NCBI RefSeq assembly: GCF_013166655.1
Contig: NZ_JABKCA010000004.1
Coordinates: forward strand, 44,563 to 108,562
DNA: 64,000 nt
Direction: 5' to 3'
Source: Lentimicrobium sp. L6
GTDB taxonomy: Bacteria > Bacteroidota > Bacteroidia > Bacteroidales > UBA12170
The notes below the pieces were generated by a model, which was given only the letters and a program-made list of their open reading frames with translations, ran no database searches and was not told where the DNA came from. Numbering within the stretch: the first letter of the stretch is position 1; each line of letters begins with the position of its first letter. The translations under genes and the position numbers were made by a program. Of the stretch, positions 55,450 to 64,000 are shown in pieces.

Positions 55450-55988
55450 AATGGGCATTAATCAGATGATTTTAATTTTTACATTTCAATTTCATTTTCA
55501 TTTGACTGGTATTTATCCTCAGATTCCAATGGTAGAGGATACTCTGATGCTCAACAATAAATATTTTGTTTTTCCGATCAAAGGGTTTGAAACCTGAAAT
55601 ATCATTTTAGGCTGTGGTTTTATATGGATTTCATAAAGCCATTCAAATAAACTAACCCCATATTTTTTTCATTGAAATAGTAATGTATTGTTCATGATAA
55701 TCATTGATAATTTCAGATTTTGGTTCTTTAAGGAAATTGAATTTATCATTTATTATTGCCACATATATTATGTATTCAATCTCAATTTAATCTTCAGTAA
55801 GGATATACTAATGCTCAATTTATTTGAGAAATTAATTCAACATCAGTAGTGTTGGTTATTATTGTTAATTTGGAATCTTATAAATTAGAAAGTCTTGTCT
55901 CACAATTCGAATATGGAATTTAAGAAGGCAATATTAATAGTTGAATAAAGTATTTTATCATTTCTCCTTTAATTCTTCAGATAAAGAA
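55450..55988. other. AT-rich gap between convergent genes
   Basis: About 540 bases with no credible gene, hairpin terminator or repeat on either strand. Short plus-strand fragments such as MLNNKYFVFPIKGFET (near 55550) are broken by stops and may be remnants of a lost gene, but I cannot support that. Confidence 0.5.
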
Positions 55989-56924
55989 TTATTTTGATTC
56001 TTCGTTTTGCTTTTTTATCATTTTGATATCAATTCCTTTGACTTTAAGTGCGGCATTATAAATACTCGCATTTAGCTCAAAGCCAATCAGTACAATAATA
56101 GAGTTGAAATAGACCCATAAAAGAACTAATAATAAAGTTCCAATAGAACCATATAGTGCATTATAGGTGGCCAAATTATTGGCATAAAAATTAAAACCAA
56201 TATTTGAAATCATCATCAATATGGCAACTAAACTTGAACCTGCAGACAAAAATTTAAAAGGCGTTTTTTTGGCAGGTCCCCAATAATAAATAAAAGAAAT
56301 CCCAAAATAGGTGAGAGCCAATAGTGCAATCCACCTGAACCATTGTATCAATTGGACCACAAAATTATCATGCAGCAAATCCTTTGCATCTAAATAATTG
56401 AAAAATGTAGTACCTATTACAATGGTGGTTATTACAACAATTAGCAATACTGCTAAAACCAATACCAAAACGATAGCTACCCATCTTTGCATAAAAATCC
56501 CTCTAAATTCCATGGTATGATAAGAAGCATTAAAAGCATCAATCATACTATTAATACCATTGGTAGCAAAAAACAAAGCTAAAACAAAACCTAAGGAAAG
56601 CAAGCCTCCTCTAGGTCGCTTTACAATGTCGACTACTGTAGAGTCAATGGCCTCCCAAGCTTTGTTAGGAGTAATGTCATGAATCAATTCTAATAATACA
56701 TCTTGGAAATTTTCTATAGGAATAAAAGGAATTAAGGTGAAGAAAAAGATCAAAGCTGGAAATAGAGCCGAAAACATACTAAAAGAAATAGCAGAAGCAC
56801 GAGTAGTAATAGCTCCGTTTACTACCCCTTTAAAAAAGAAATCTAAGACATTATATATAGGAACTCCATCGAAACCAGGAATTACAATAGTCTTCAATTT
56901 TTTGATGATATAAACTTTCTTCAT
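55989..56924 (-). CDS. YihY/BrkB-family inner-membrane protein
   Basis: A 311-aa polytopic membrane protein of the YihY/virulence-factor BrkB (UPF0761) family, with about six membrane segments. TTRASAISFSMFSALFPALIFF (near 39-60) and the C-terminal ATYNALYGSIGTLLLVLLWVYFNSIIVLIGFELN carry the family pattern of paired helices with a Glu in the last. A basic and acidic tail ends in KKQNEESK. The molecular function is unsettled. It starts 4 bases after nadC and probably shares its transcript. Confidence 0.9.
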   Translation of the reverse strand: MKKVYIIKKLKTIVIPGFDGVPIYNVLDFFFKGVVNGAITTRASAISFSMFSALFPALIFFFTLIPFIPIENFQDVLLELIHDITPNKAWEAIDSTVVDIVKRPRGGLLSLGFVLALFFATNGINSMIDAFNASYHTMEFRGIFMQRWVAIVLVLVLAVLLIVVITTIVIGTTFFNYLDAKDLLHDNFVVQLIQWFRWIALLALTYFGISFIYYWGPAKKTPFKFLSAGSSLVAILMMISNIGFNFYANNLATYNALYGSIGTLLLVLLWVYFNSIIVLIGFELNASIYNAALKVKGIDIKMIKKQNEESK

Positions 56925-56928
56925 TATA

Positions 56929-57765
56929 CTATGATATAGCTTGTAAGCTTAAATCTAAGCTTTTTATATGATGCGTTAAAGCACCAACTGAAATATAATC
57001 TACTCCAGTTTCAGCATATGCTCTAATGGTGTTTTTGTCAATTCCGCCACTGGCTTCACTTTCATATTTCCCATTAAGCATCACCAATGCTTTTTCAATA
57101 CCTTTAGGAGTGAAATTATCTAAAAGTACTCTATCCACTCCTCCATGATCAATAACAGTTTGTAATTCTTTTAGGTTTCTGATTTCGATCACGATCTTTA
57201 AATCTTTTTTCTTTTCAATTAGATATTTATGACAAGCATCCACAGCTTTGCAAATTCCACCAGCAAAGTCCACATGATTGTCTTTAATCATAATCATATC
57301 GTAAAGTCCCATTCTATGATTGGTTCCTCCACCTAATGCTACAGCTTCTTTTTCAAGAAGACGCATAAGTGGAGTCGTTTTTCTAGTATCTAGTAATTTA
57401 GTTCTAGTTCCATCTATAATACTCATATACTGACGGGTTTGAGTAGCAATACCACTCATCCTTTGCATAAAGTTTAAGGCCAATCGTTCGGCTGATAAAA
57501 TGGAAATAGATTTACCAGTAACCTCAAAAATGACATCTCCAATTTCTATTCTTTCTCCATCATTAATGAAAATATTCAATTCTGTTTCAGGATCTACTGT
57601 TTTATAAACGAGTTCTGCTATTCTAACTCCCGCAATGGTTCCGTTTTCTTTGGCAACTAACCTTGCTTTTCCTTTGTGGTCAGATGGAATGGTTGATAAG
57701 GATGTATGATCGCCATCGCCTAGATCTTCCTCTAGAGCGAACTTTATTGTTTCTTCAATAGTCAT
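56929..57765 (-). CDS. nadC: Quinolinate phosphoribosyltransferase (nicotinate-nucleotide pyrophosphorylase)
   Basis: A cytoplasmic NAD-synthesis enzyme that turns quinolinate and PRPP into nicotinate mononucleotide. The 278-aa length is typical. EEDLGDGDHTS near the N-terminus, ERLALNFMQRMSGIAT (about 95-110), LDTRKTTPLMRLLEKEAV with the substrate-binding Arg/Lys, GGGTNHRMGLYDMIMIKDNH and VDYISVGALTH are QPRTase signatures. Its ATG overlaps the DUF4783-like stop by one base (TAATG). YihY follows it. Confidence 0.95.
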   Translation of the reverse strand: MTIEETIKFALEEDLGDGDHTSLSTIPSDHKGKARLVAKENGTIAGVRIAELVYKTVDPETELNIFINDGERIEIGDVIFEVTGKSISILSAERLALNFMQRMSGIATQTRQYMSIIDGTRTKLLDTRKTTPLMRLLEKEAVALGGGTNHRMGLYDMIMIKDNHVDFAGGICKAVDACHKYLIEKKKDLKIVIEIRNLKELQTVIDHGGVDRVLLDNFTPKGIEKALVMLNGKYESEASGGIDKNTIRAYAETGVDYISVGALTHHIKSLDLSLQAIS

Positions 57766-58145
57766 TAATCTTCAATTTGTAGTTGGATGATTTTCGATTC
57801 TTTGTTCAATAAAACATATACGCTCCACTTTTTTTGCTCACTTTGCATATCGCAAACCGCATAATGGGTTCTTTCATTACTGGCTCCCTTATGTTTTATT
57901 TTAAATGCTTTGATTTTGTTTTTTAAAAAGAAGTCTTTTAATAAAACCAGGGCTTGTTGTTTACCAAAAGTTCCATCATTGGTTCCTATACTTAGATCCA
58001 AAGTATTAGACATTTGTGTTCCTAGGCTTTTGCTGTCGTTACTCATAAAAGCTTTAGCAATGAGTTCAAAAGAATCTTGATTGTTCTGACTATATAAGCC
58101 GGAGCTAAAAAGAATCAGAATAATTGGAAATAGGATTTTTTTCAT
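57765..58145 (-). CDS. DUF4783-like exported protein
   Basis: A 126-aa exported protein with signal peptide MKKILFPIILILFSSGLYSQ. SFELIAKAFMSNDSKSLGTQMSNTLDLSIG and GKQQALVLLKDFFLKNKIKAFKIKHKG form a small NTF2/SnoaL-like alpha+beta domain, as in DUF4783. Function unknown. It is translationally coupled to nadC by the shared TAATG, and divergent from rlmH, an arrangement that I recall as conserved in Bacteroidota. Confidence 0.82.
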   Translation of the reverse strand: MKKILFPIILILFSSGLYSQNNQDSFELIAKAFMSNDSKSLGTQMSNTLDLSIGTNDGTFGKQQALVLLKDFFLKNKIKAFKIKHKGASNERTHYAVCDMQSEQKKWSVYVLLNKESKIIQLQIED

Positions 58146-58185
58146 GGTTCTATAATTTACCCTGCTATCAACAGAATTATAAATA

Positions 58186-58193
58186 CAAAATTA
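58186..58193 (-). promoter_or_regulatory. -7 promoter element of the DUF4783-nadC-yihY operon
   Basis: On the minus strand TAATTTTG matches TAnnTTTG, 40 bases before the ATG at 58145. No clear -33 element is seen. Confidence 0.4.
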
Positions 58194-58283
58194 ATCATTT
58201 TTGGGGATTATGAGTTTTTAAGCCTTAGATAATTGTGTTTTGTTAACATTCTATAAAGCCATTTCATTTTTCAATGTTTTACT

Positions 58284-58291
58284 TATGTTTG
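58284..58291 (+). promoter_or_regulatory. -7 promoter element upstream of rlmH
   Basis: TATGTTTG matches TAnnTTTG. It lies about 130 bases before the rlmH ATG at 58420, with no good -33 TTTG. Confidence 0.35.
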
Positions 58292-58419
58292 CATAATGAG
58301 TAAATAAATATTGTTTTCAAGTGTTAAGTATAAAAAATAGCGAGTTATCATGAGGAATGAAGTCTTCAAAATCCTGTTTTTTATACGAATATTTGAACTT
58401 GTGGAATAAATTTAATGAT

Positions 58420-58893
58420 ATGAGAATCAGCCTGATGTTGGTAGGTAAAACAACGGATAGTATAGTAGAGAAGGGAATTGAAAAGTATCTGAAAAGAATG
58501 AAAAGGTACATTCAATTCAAGTTAGATATTATTCCTGCTTTAAAGAATACCAAGAATATGAATGAGGCTGAAATTAAATTGAAAGAAGGCGAATTGATTT
58601 TAAATAAACTAAACCCTTCGGACTTTTTAGTCTTATTAGATGAGAATGGGAAAGAAATGACCTCTGTCCAATTTGCTTCTTTCGTTGAGAAATCGATGTT
58701 GCAAAGTATCAAAAACCTTGTTTTTGTTGTTGGTGGAGCTTATGGCTTTAGTGATGCTGTTTATAAAAAAGCAAACCAAAAAATTGCTTTATCACAAATG
58801 ACATTTTCTCATCAAATTATTAGAATGATTTTCCTTGAACAGATTTATCGTGCTTTTACTATTATTAACAAAGAACCTTATCATCATGAATAA
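58420..58893 (+). CDS. rlmH: 23S rRNA (pseudouridine-1915-N3)-methyltransferase RlmH
   Basis: A SPOUT-class methyltransferase that modifies pseudouridine 1915 of 23S rRNA. The 157-aa length is typical. The start at 58420 (MRISLMLVGKTTDSIVEKGIEKY) matches the family N-terminus, and upstream codons do not. VLLDENGKEMTSVQFASF, FVVGGAYGFSDAVY (about 107-120) and LSQMTFSHQIIRMIFLEQIYRA with terminal PYHHE are diagnostic. The last eight bases overlap the next gene's start. Confidence 0.95.
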   Translation: MRISLMLVGKTTDSIVEKGIEKYLKRMKRYIQFKLDIIPALKNTKNMNEAEIKLKEGELILNKLNPSDFLVLLDENGKEMTSVQFASFVEKSMLQSIKNLVFVVGGAYGFSDAVYKKANQKIALSQMTFSHQIIRMIFLEQIYRAFTIINKEPYHHE

Positions 58894-60511
58894 ACGATTT
58901 TCAACTATACTTTTTGTATTTCTTATTTATGGATTTTCAACCAACACTGTAGCTCAGGATATGGAGTTTTATTGGGCTAAACAATATGGAAACGATAATT
59001 ATCCAAATGACATAGAAAGTATTGCCTCAGATAATTTGAATAAGATTATAGCTTTTTCTCATTTCGATAATGAATTCACCATTGAAGGAAATAATTATGT
59101 GGCTGAGGATGGTAGCGATTTAATTCTTTTTGTTGTCGATGAACATGGTAATTATGAATGGTCTATGACAGACGGTGGAGCAGACGACCAAGTTGCACAA
59201 GAAGTTCATTGCGATATTGAAGGCAATATTTATATCATGGGGAAATTTAAAACTCAAATTAGTTTGGGAGGGGAAGTTGAAACAAGTAATGGGAGTTTTG
59301 ATATGTATATCGCAAAATATCAATCTAATGGTGACTTTGTATGGTTAAAAACATTCGGAGGTCCAAATTCTGAATCTATTGAAACTATGAAGATAAAAAA
59401 TGATGTGATTCTTTTAGGTGGTAGATTCTATGATTATACTATTCTTGATAATGACACTCTTTTTAGTCAAGATGGAACCGATATTTTTATTGCTAAGATG
59501 AATCTCGATGGTGAATTCATTAATGTGATGACAGCTGGAGGAGCCAGTGTAGATAAAGTATCAGGTGTTGACATGGATATTTATGGAAATGTTTATGCTG
59601 TTGGCGACTTTTATCAAAACATAACATTTGGAGATGAAACATTTGAAGCAGGTGAAGCTCTTGGCTTATATATGATCAAATTGAACTCAAATTTAGACTT
59701 AAGTTGGGCTTATCAGTTTCAAGGTAACGATATGCGCCCGAATACTAAATTGGCTGTAGCCTCAGATGGAAGCATTACTGTTGGCGGAGTATTTAGTTCC
59801 AATGTTAGTATTGGAGACGAGGATTATGTTACTGCCGATTTTGATGAAGATATTTTTGTTGCCAATTTCTCTAATAATGGTGATGTAAATTGGTCTCGTC
59901 ATTATTATTCTCATTCCATGGAAGGCATCGAAAGTCTAAAGGTAGATAGAGTGGGGAATACCTATCTAACTGGTCATTTTCTTGGCGATATTAATTTTGG
60001 AGAACTAACATTAACTTATAATCTCTGTTGTGGATATTTAGAGGTGTATTTTGTGAAGATTAATGAAAATGGAGAAGTCATTGATGCAAGTCAATTAACA
60101 GGGGAGACCGCAAGAATAAAAACTATGGCGGTTCCCGAAACGAATCAAGTAATATTAGCAGGTCGATTTTACGATGATTTTGCAATGGAAGACATTACAA
60201 TGAATAGTCCTGTTAGTTTCAATGTATATTTGGCCTATTTTAAAGATGACACTTGGTTAAGTATGGATAATGCTGTTAGTGAAGGAAAAATAATGATTTC
60301 ACCATCACTATTTCAAGAGTATTTTAATGTTTCAGGCTTAGAAAATGCTGAAGAAATTTTAATACATAATGAATATGGTCAGTTGGTGGAGTCTATAAAG
60401 GTAAATTCTCCTCAAAATCAGCTTGGGAAAAATTGGGTTTCTGGGATTTATTTTATGACAATTACTTATGAATCAGGCTCATCAAATCTTCAAAAAGTGA
60501 TTAAAATCTAA
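58886..60511 (+). CDS. T9SS-secreted beta-propeller protein
   Basis: A 541-aa exported protein. The ATG at 58886 gives a signal peptide MNKRFSTILFVFLIYGFSTNTVAQ. Repeats of the SBBP kind fill residues about 40-440 (YGNVYAVGDFYQNITFGDETF, GNTYLTGHFLGDINFG, DIFIAKMNLDGEF), predicted to form a propeller. A type A T9SS sorting domain closes it (MISPSLFQEYFNVSGLENAEEILIHNEYGQLV to the final KVIKI). It overlaps rlmH by eight bases. The upstream start at 58835 would lie inside rlmH and would not give a better signal. Confidence 0.85.
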   Translation: MNKRFSTILFVFLIYGFSTNTVAQDMEFYWAKQYGNDNYPNDIESIASDNLNKIIAFSHFDNEFTIEGNNYVAEDGSDLILFVVDEHGNYEWSMTDGGADDQVAQEVHCDIEGNIYIMGKFKTQISLGGEVETSNGSFDMYIAKYQSNGDFVWLKTFGGPNSESIETMKIKNDVILLGGRFYDYTILDNDTLFSQDGTDIFIAKMNLDGEFINVMTAGGASVDKVSGVDMDIYGNVYAVGDFYQNITFGDETFEAGEALGLYMIKLNSNLDLSWAYQFQGNDMRPNTKLAVASDGSITVGGVFSSNVSIGDEDYVTADFDEDIFVANFSNNGDVNWSRHYYSHSMEGIESLKVDRVGNTYLTGHFLGDINFGELTLTYNLCCGYLEVYFVKINENGEVIDASQLTGETARIKTMAVPETNQVILAGRFYDDFAMEDITMNSPVSFNVYLAYFKDDTWLSMDNAVSEGKIMISPSLFQEYFNVSGLENAEEILIHNEYGQLVESIKVNSPQNQLGKNWVSGIYFMTITYESGSSNLQKVIKI

Positions 60512-60548
60512 TTTGTTGAATAGGAGATTCATTTCTTCAATTATTCAT

Positions 60549-60556
60549 TAAATTTG
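60549..60556 (+). promoter_or_regulatory. -7 promoter element before the Porin_10 gene
   Basis: TAAATTTG matches TAnnTTTG and is followed by GCAGCC. It lies about 83 bases before the ATG at 60639. No good -33 element is seen. Confidence 0.4.
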
Positions 60557-60638
60557 CAGCCAAATAAACACGATTAGTAAAAGGCTTTCTTCATTAATGA
60601 TTAACATGATTGAAACTAAATAAATTGATATCCGCATA

Positions 60639-62744
60639 ATGATTTTAGCAAGGAACATGTTATTAGTATTTGTTATGATTTTGATATTTATTCAAAACCC
60701 AGTAACAGCTCAAATCAATAATGATTCTGCTTATGCTATTGTTGATTCTTTATTAAACTCACAAGACACTATAAATAAAGGTTTCGATACATTAAAAATT
60801 TCTAATGATTCTATTAATGCCAATGATTCATTAATTTCGGTCGCTGATAGTAGTCAAAATGAGATTATCGATTTTTTCTTTAGAATGGATAGTATGGATG
60901 TCTATTCTTATTCCTTGTTTTTGGACAGTGTAAACTATAGGCATTTGATTTATATGGATACCTCTAACCATAGAGGAGGAGACTATGACCCCGTTAATTT
61001 ACTGCCTGTATCATATAATGACCTAGGAAATATTGGGTCAGCTCAGGAAAATCATGTATTTCAGCTCAATGAATCTGAAGGTTTTAGTATAGGAGTAAAG
61101 AGCTATAATGCCTATCTTTGGAATACCAAGGATATTAAACTATACAATACGCGAACTCCTTATACTGAGATTTTTTATCTGATGGGAGCAAAGAAGGAAA
61201 ACAGTTTGAAGTTTTCTCATGCCCAAAGTTTTATGGAACAACAATTGACAATTAATTTCGATTTCCAATTGTTTAATAGGATAGGAGCATATAATAGACA
61301 AAAGACCGACGTGAAAGGTTTTATGGGAGGAATGGGTTATAGAACCAAGAACTCAAGGTATAAAGCGGATTTTCAATATTATCATAATAAATTGGTATTG
61401 CAAGAAAATGGAGGGGTTACAAGTTTAGCTGATTTTGAAGAGAGTCAAGAAAGTAATCGAAAAATCATCGCTACAAACCTTGCTTCAGCTGAAAATCTGA
61501 TACGAATATCTGGTGCAGTATTTCAACAGTTTTTCTACCTTTCTAGGCCCGAACCTGATTTCTCAAATATTCCAGATACCAATAAAATTGATTTCGAAGC
61601 CTATTCAGTAACTCATTTTAGGAAACCTTATTTCGATCCGGTCTCCCATCTTGGTAAAATCAGTCATTATTTTAATTATGAAAGACAAAATTATCGTTAT
61701 ACTGATGAAGATCAGGAATCTATTATATATGATGGTTTACCCTTTTATCCTAATCCAGATAGTTCCTCATTCTTTGATACTATTGGGATGCAGAAGTATA
61801 TAAATGAATTCATTTACTCTAATTCTGATTACAGCGATGACCCAAATCATCCTAAGCTTATAAATTTCTTCGCAGGTGGAAGACATGAACTAGTGAATTA
61901 CTATCAGCACTGCCAAAAGCAAGAATTTAATCATTTGGCTGTCATAGGAGGAGTGTTTCTGAATTTCACCAAATTCATGAGTGTTTCTTCTGATGCCTCC
62001 TATTATATAGGAGACTATTTAAATAATGATTTTCAGTTTAATGGTAAACTCTTTTTAAAGTATAGAACAAACTTGCTTACGGGAGGAATTAAAATTGTTC
62101 ATCGCTCTCCAGATTGGATAATGCAGGAATTCTCATCTTCTAGGTTCACCTGGAATAATGATTTTGATAAAACGGATATTCAAAAACTATTTGTGAAGTA
62201 TGAGCGGAAGAGATTAAAAGTGGAAGCACAAGTGATGAATATGACAAATTTGGTCTATTTGGATTCTACTATTCTGCCAAAGCAAAGTTCTAAAAACATC
62301 CAGCATATTGTCATCTCAGCTGAAAAAGATATCCGCATTGGTCATTGGGGTGCCGATCTACGCTTAACCTACCAGAATATGTCACATCCCGATATTATTA
62401 GAGTCCCCGACTTTTCTGGAAAGGCGAAGCTATTTTATCATAATATCTTATTTGAGGGAGCACTTGAATTAGAAATGGGTTTCGAAGCTTATTTTTTCAC
62501 TAAGTATTATGCTAATAGGTATATGCCAGCCTTACGCTCTTTTCATATTCAAAACGAACAAGAGATAGGAGATTATCCTTTTATCGATGTTTATTTAAAT
62601 GCTAAGATTGGTAAAGCACGTCTTTTTGTTCGTTATGACCATTTTAATTCCAGTTTCATGGGGAGTGATTATTATGCCAGTCCATACTATCCAGCTGCCG
62701 ATGCTTCTTTTAAATTCGGTGTAAGTTGGATTCTTTTCAACTAA
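60639..62744 (+). CDS. Putative porin (Porin_10 family)
   Basis: A 701-aa outer-membrane protein. The signal peptide is MLLVFVMILIFIQNPVTAQ, with ATG at 60639. A Ser/Asn/Asp-rich stretch (residues ~25-75) precedes the barrel. The N-terminal part of the barrel region, TPYTEIFYLMGAKKENSLKFSHAQSF, and the ending YPAADASFKFGVSWILFN are typical of the Bacteroidota putative porin family (PF14121). No plug domain is seen, so it is a non-TonB barrel. Substrate unknown. It stands alone behind its own promoter element. Confidence 0.8.
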   Translation: MILARNMLLVFVMILIFIQNPVTAQINNDSAYAIVDSLLNSQDTINKGFDTLKISNDSINANDSLISVADSSQNEIIDFFFRMDSMDVYSYSLFLDSVNYRHLIYMDTSNHRGGDYDPVNLLPVSYNDLGNIGSAQENHVFQLNESEGFSIGVKSYNAYLWNTKDIKLYNTRTPYTEIFYLMGAKKENSLKFSHAQSFMEQQLTINFDFQLFNRIGAYNRQKTDVKGFMGGMGYRTKNSRYKADFQYYHNKLVLQENGGVTSLADFEESQESNRKIIATNLASAENLIRISGAVFQQFFYLSRPEPDFSNIPDTNKIDFEAYSVTHFRKPYFDPVSHLGKISHYFNYERQNYRYTDEDQESIIYDGLPFYPNPDSSSFFDTIGMQKYINEFIYSNSDYSDDPNHPKLINFFAGGRHELVNYYQHCQKQEFNHLAVIGGVFLNFTKFMSVSSDASYYIGDYLNNDFQFNGKLFLKYRTNLLTGGIKIVHRSPDWIMQEFSSSRFTWNNDFDKTDIQKLFVKYERKRLKVEAQVMNMTNLVYLDSTILPKQSSKNIQHIVISAEKDIRIGHWGADLRLTYQNMSHPDIIRVPDFSGKAKLFYHNILFEGALELEMGFEAYFFTKYYANRYMPALRSFHIQNEQEIGDYPFIDVYLNAKIGKARLFVRYDHFNSSFMGSDYYASPYYPAADASFKFGVSWILFN

Positions 62745-62942
62745 AAGCGTCTATACTACTTGCTGTTAAACAATTGTTAAGGTGCAACCTGAAAGCATTT
62801 TTTGTTGTTTTTTGTAAAGAGTACATTATGTAATTCCTTATATAGAGATCCTAGATTAGAAATCTAATATCAAATATAAGTTCCATTCATTATATACTCC
62901 CCTAATCTAAATTCAAAAAATCTAATAACAAAAACTAAACTT

Positions 62943-63749
62943 ATGAAAAACAAATACTCATTTTTTATCGCATTATTGGCACCAACTGCAATGGCATTGT
63001 TCTTTGCAGGAACACTATTCCATGGAGGTTCACCAGGAGGTAAATCTGGAAGTCCTGGAGATAACGGAGCAACTTGTACACAATGTCATGCTGGGACTGC
63101 AACTCAGCAAGATGGGATGATAAGCACTAATATCCCAGAGTTGGGATATGTAACTGGAGAAACGTATGAAGTCATGTTAAGTGCCACTGATGCCGATGCC
63201 GGTCGCTTTGGATTTGAACTAACTGCTGAAGATGCTGATGGTAACAAAGTAGGCCAGTTTATAATTTCAGCTGATGGCCAAACACAATTGGCAAATGGTA
63301 ATAAGGCTATTACACATACCGCTTCAGGTATTACACCAGTTGGAGATTCTAAAGAATGGGCCTTTACTTGGACTGCACCAAGCACAGATGTAGGCATCAT
63401 CACATTCTATTCGGCAGTAAATGCAGCTAATAATAATGGTGGTACATCAGGGGATCAGGTTTTAACTTCTAATGTGAGTTATGATGAATCAACTATTGGA
63501 ATAGGAGAGGAGCCTTTAGAGGCTTTCTTTAATATGTCACCAAATCCAAGTTTTGGTTCTATTAAGATATCCCATGAGTATAATGATGCCAAATTATCTA
63601 TTATAGATATATCGGGAAAAATTGTTTTTCAAGAAGAGTATTACCAAAGTGATGCTCAAATAGACTTGTCAAACTTAAATAAAGGAGTTTTCTTGGTTCA
63701 ATTACAAAGTAAAAATCAAGTTAAAACTATGAAATTAATGATAAAGTAG
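62943..63749 (+). CDS. T9SS-secreted protein with a CxxCH motif (choice-of-anchor V/Reeler-like)
   Basis: A 268-aa exported protein. The signal peptide covers about the first 25 residues (FFIALLAPTAMALFFAGT). A Gly-rich GGSPGGKSGSPGDNGA stretch is followed by CTQCH (Cys45-Cys48-His49), a c-type haem attachment motif. A beta-sandwich of the choice-of-anchor V/Reeler kind covers about 65-180 (PELGYVTGETYEVMLSATDAD, FGFELTAEDADGN, FTWTAPSTDVGIITFYSAVN). A T9SS type A domain follows (FNMSPNPSFGSIKISHEYND to the final MKLMIK). It may be an extracellular monohaem cytochrome, if the haem is really attached before export. Confidence 0.85.
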   Translation: MKNKYSFFIALLAPTAMALFFAGTLFHGGSPGGKSGSPGDNGATCTQCHAGTATQQDGMISTNIPELGYVTGETYEVMLSATDADAGRFGFELTAEDADGNKVGQFIISADGQTQLANGNKAITHTASGITPVGDSKEWAFTWTAPSTDVGIITFYSAVNAANNNGGTSGDQVLTSNVSYDESTIGIGEEPLEAFFNMSPNPSFGSIKISHEYNDAKLSIIDISGKIVFQEEYYQSDAQIDLSNLNKGVFLVQLQSKNQVKTMKLMIK

Positions 63750-63763
63750 TATTTGTTCCTTCC

Positions 63764-63803
63764 AAAAGAGGATGTTTTCGCTGGAAGCATCCTCTTTTCG
63801 TTT
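63764..63803 (+). terminator. Rho-independent terminator after the CxxCH protein gene
   Basis: AAAAGAGGATG (63764-63774) pairs perfectly with CATCCTCTTTT (63788-63798) around a 13-base loop, 14 bases after the stop codon. A short T-rich stretch follows. Confidence 0.85.
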
Positions 63804-63971
63804 ATAATAAGGTAGTAATTGTATAGTTTATTACCAATATTTCCCAACGATTAGATGAGTAATATTAAATATGTAAAAAAAGATAAAAGCATATTCCTCA
63901 GAAATAGAAAGACTTACGTATTTTTTAAAAAAATAATATTGATTTACATTAGGAAAAGCGAAATAAAGCAG

Positions 63972-63979
63972 TACTTTTG
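63972..63979 (+). promoter_or_regulatory. -7 promoter element for a gene beyond the window
   Basis: TACTTTTG matches TAnnTTTG and is followed by CACTCGCAATT. The upstream 30 bases are A-rich, and the -33 element is weak. The gene it would drive lies beyond position 64000, so it cannot be named. Confidence 0.45.
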
Positions 63980-64000
63980 CACTCGCAATTACAGCAACGT

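Noticed and set aside
63972..64000. Start of a tRNA or rRNA gene at the window end
   Set aside because: The promoter-like element is present, but the remaining 20 bases are too few to identify any RNA.

Overview
The window is AT-rich DNA from the phylum Bacteroidota, most likely a member of the Bacteroidales/Marinilabiliales type. The evidence is SusC/TonB-type receptors with an N-terminal carboxypeptidase-D-like domain, DUF4249 and DUF5686 proteins, Porin_10, type IX secretion (T9SS) C-terminal domains, a serine palmitoyltransferase, LytTR/LytS signalling, and several matches to the Bacteroidota -7 promoter element TAnnTTTG. I see no rRNA, tRNA, CRISPR array or insertion sequence. Nearly all of the window is coding.

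Region 1 (68-8876) is a same-strand run for short-chain acyl-CoA and leucine-type catabolism. It holds acetyl-CoA synthetase, methylglutaconyl-CoA hydratase, a biotin carboxylase/BCCP subunit, an acyl-CoA dehydrogenase, both subunits of a 3-oxoacid CoA-transferase, and an HMG-CoA-lyase-like enzyme that lacks the family's catalytic Cys. The gaps carry several palindromic or tandem repeats. The carboxyltransferase partner of the biotin subunit is not in the window. Region 2 (8881-17840) holds a DbpA-like DEAD-box helicase, DUF2147 and unknown secreted proteins, a large BNR/Asp-box beta-propeller protein, a small membrane protein, and the tpiA-prmA pair.

Region 3 (18020-30174) is an unknown exported protein of about 1500 aa, then plsY, then a 2320-aa exported protein with TPR, PD40, a very long helical middle and three SPOR-like repeats. 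The last ~1415 residues of that giant recur in a second gene at 51190-55449, which lacks the signal peptide, TPR and PD40 parts.

Region 4 (30177-32423, minus strand) is a cobalamin-riboswitch operon encoding a Dph6-like PP-loop ATPase and a BtuF-type lipoprotein. Divergent from it (32573-36557) is an outer-membrane beta-barrel receptor with a LytS-type histidine kinase and a LytTR regulator.

Region 5 (37359-50805) is a tightly packed block: a DUF5686 outer-membrane protein, an LTA-synthase-type membrane phosphotransferase, serine palmitoyltransferase, a GNAT protein (candidate bacterial ceramide synthase), an NAD-dependent epimerase (candidate ceramide reductase), a small exported protein, a TonB receptor, a DUF4249 lipoprotein, an S41 peptidase and an unknown lipoprotein. 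The first part reads as a ceramide-synthesis operon with a possible head-group transferase and export partner, the most interesting candidate system here.

Region 6 (55989-63749) holds YihY, nadC and a DUF4783-like protein on the minus strand, then rlmH, a T9SS-secreted beta-propeller protein, a Porin_10 porin and a T9SS-secreted protein with one CxxCH haem-binding motif. The window ends in a probable promoter for a gene lying outside it.
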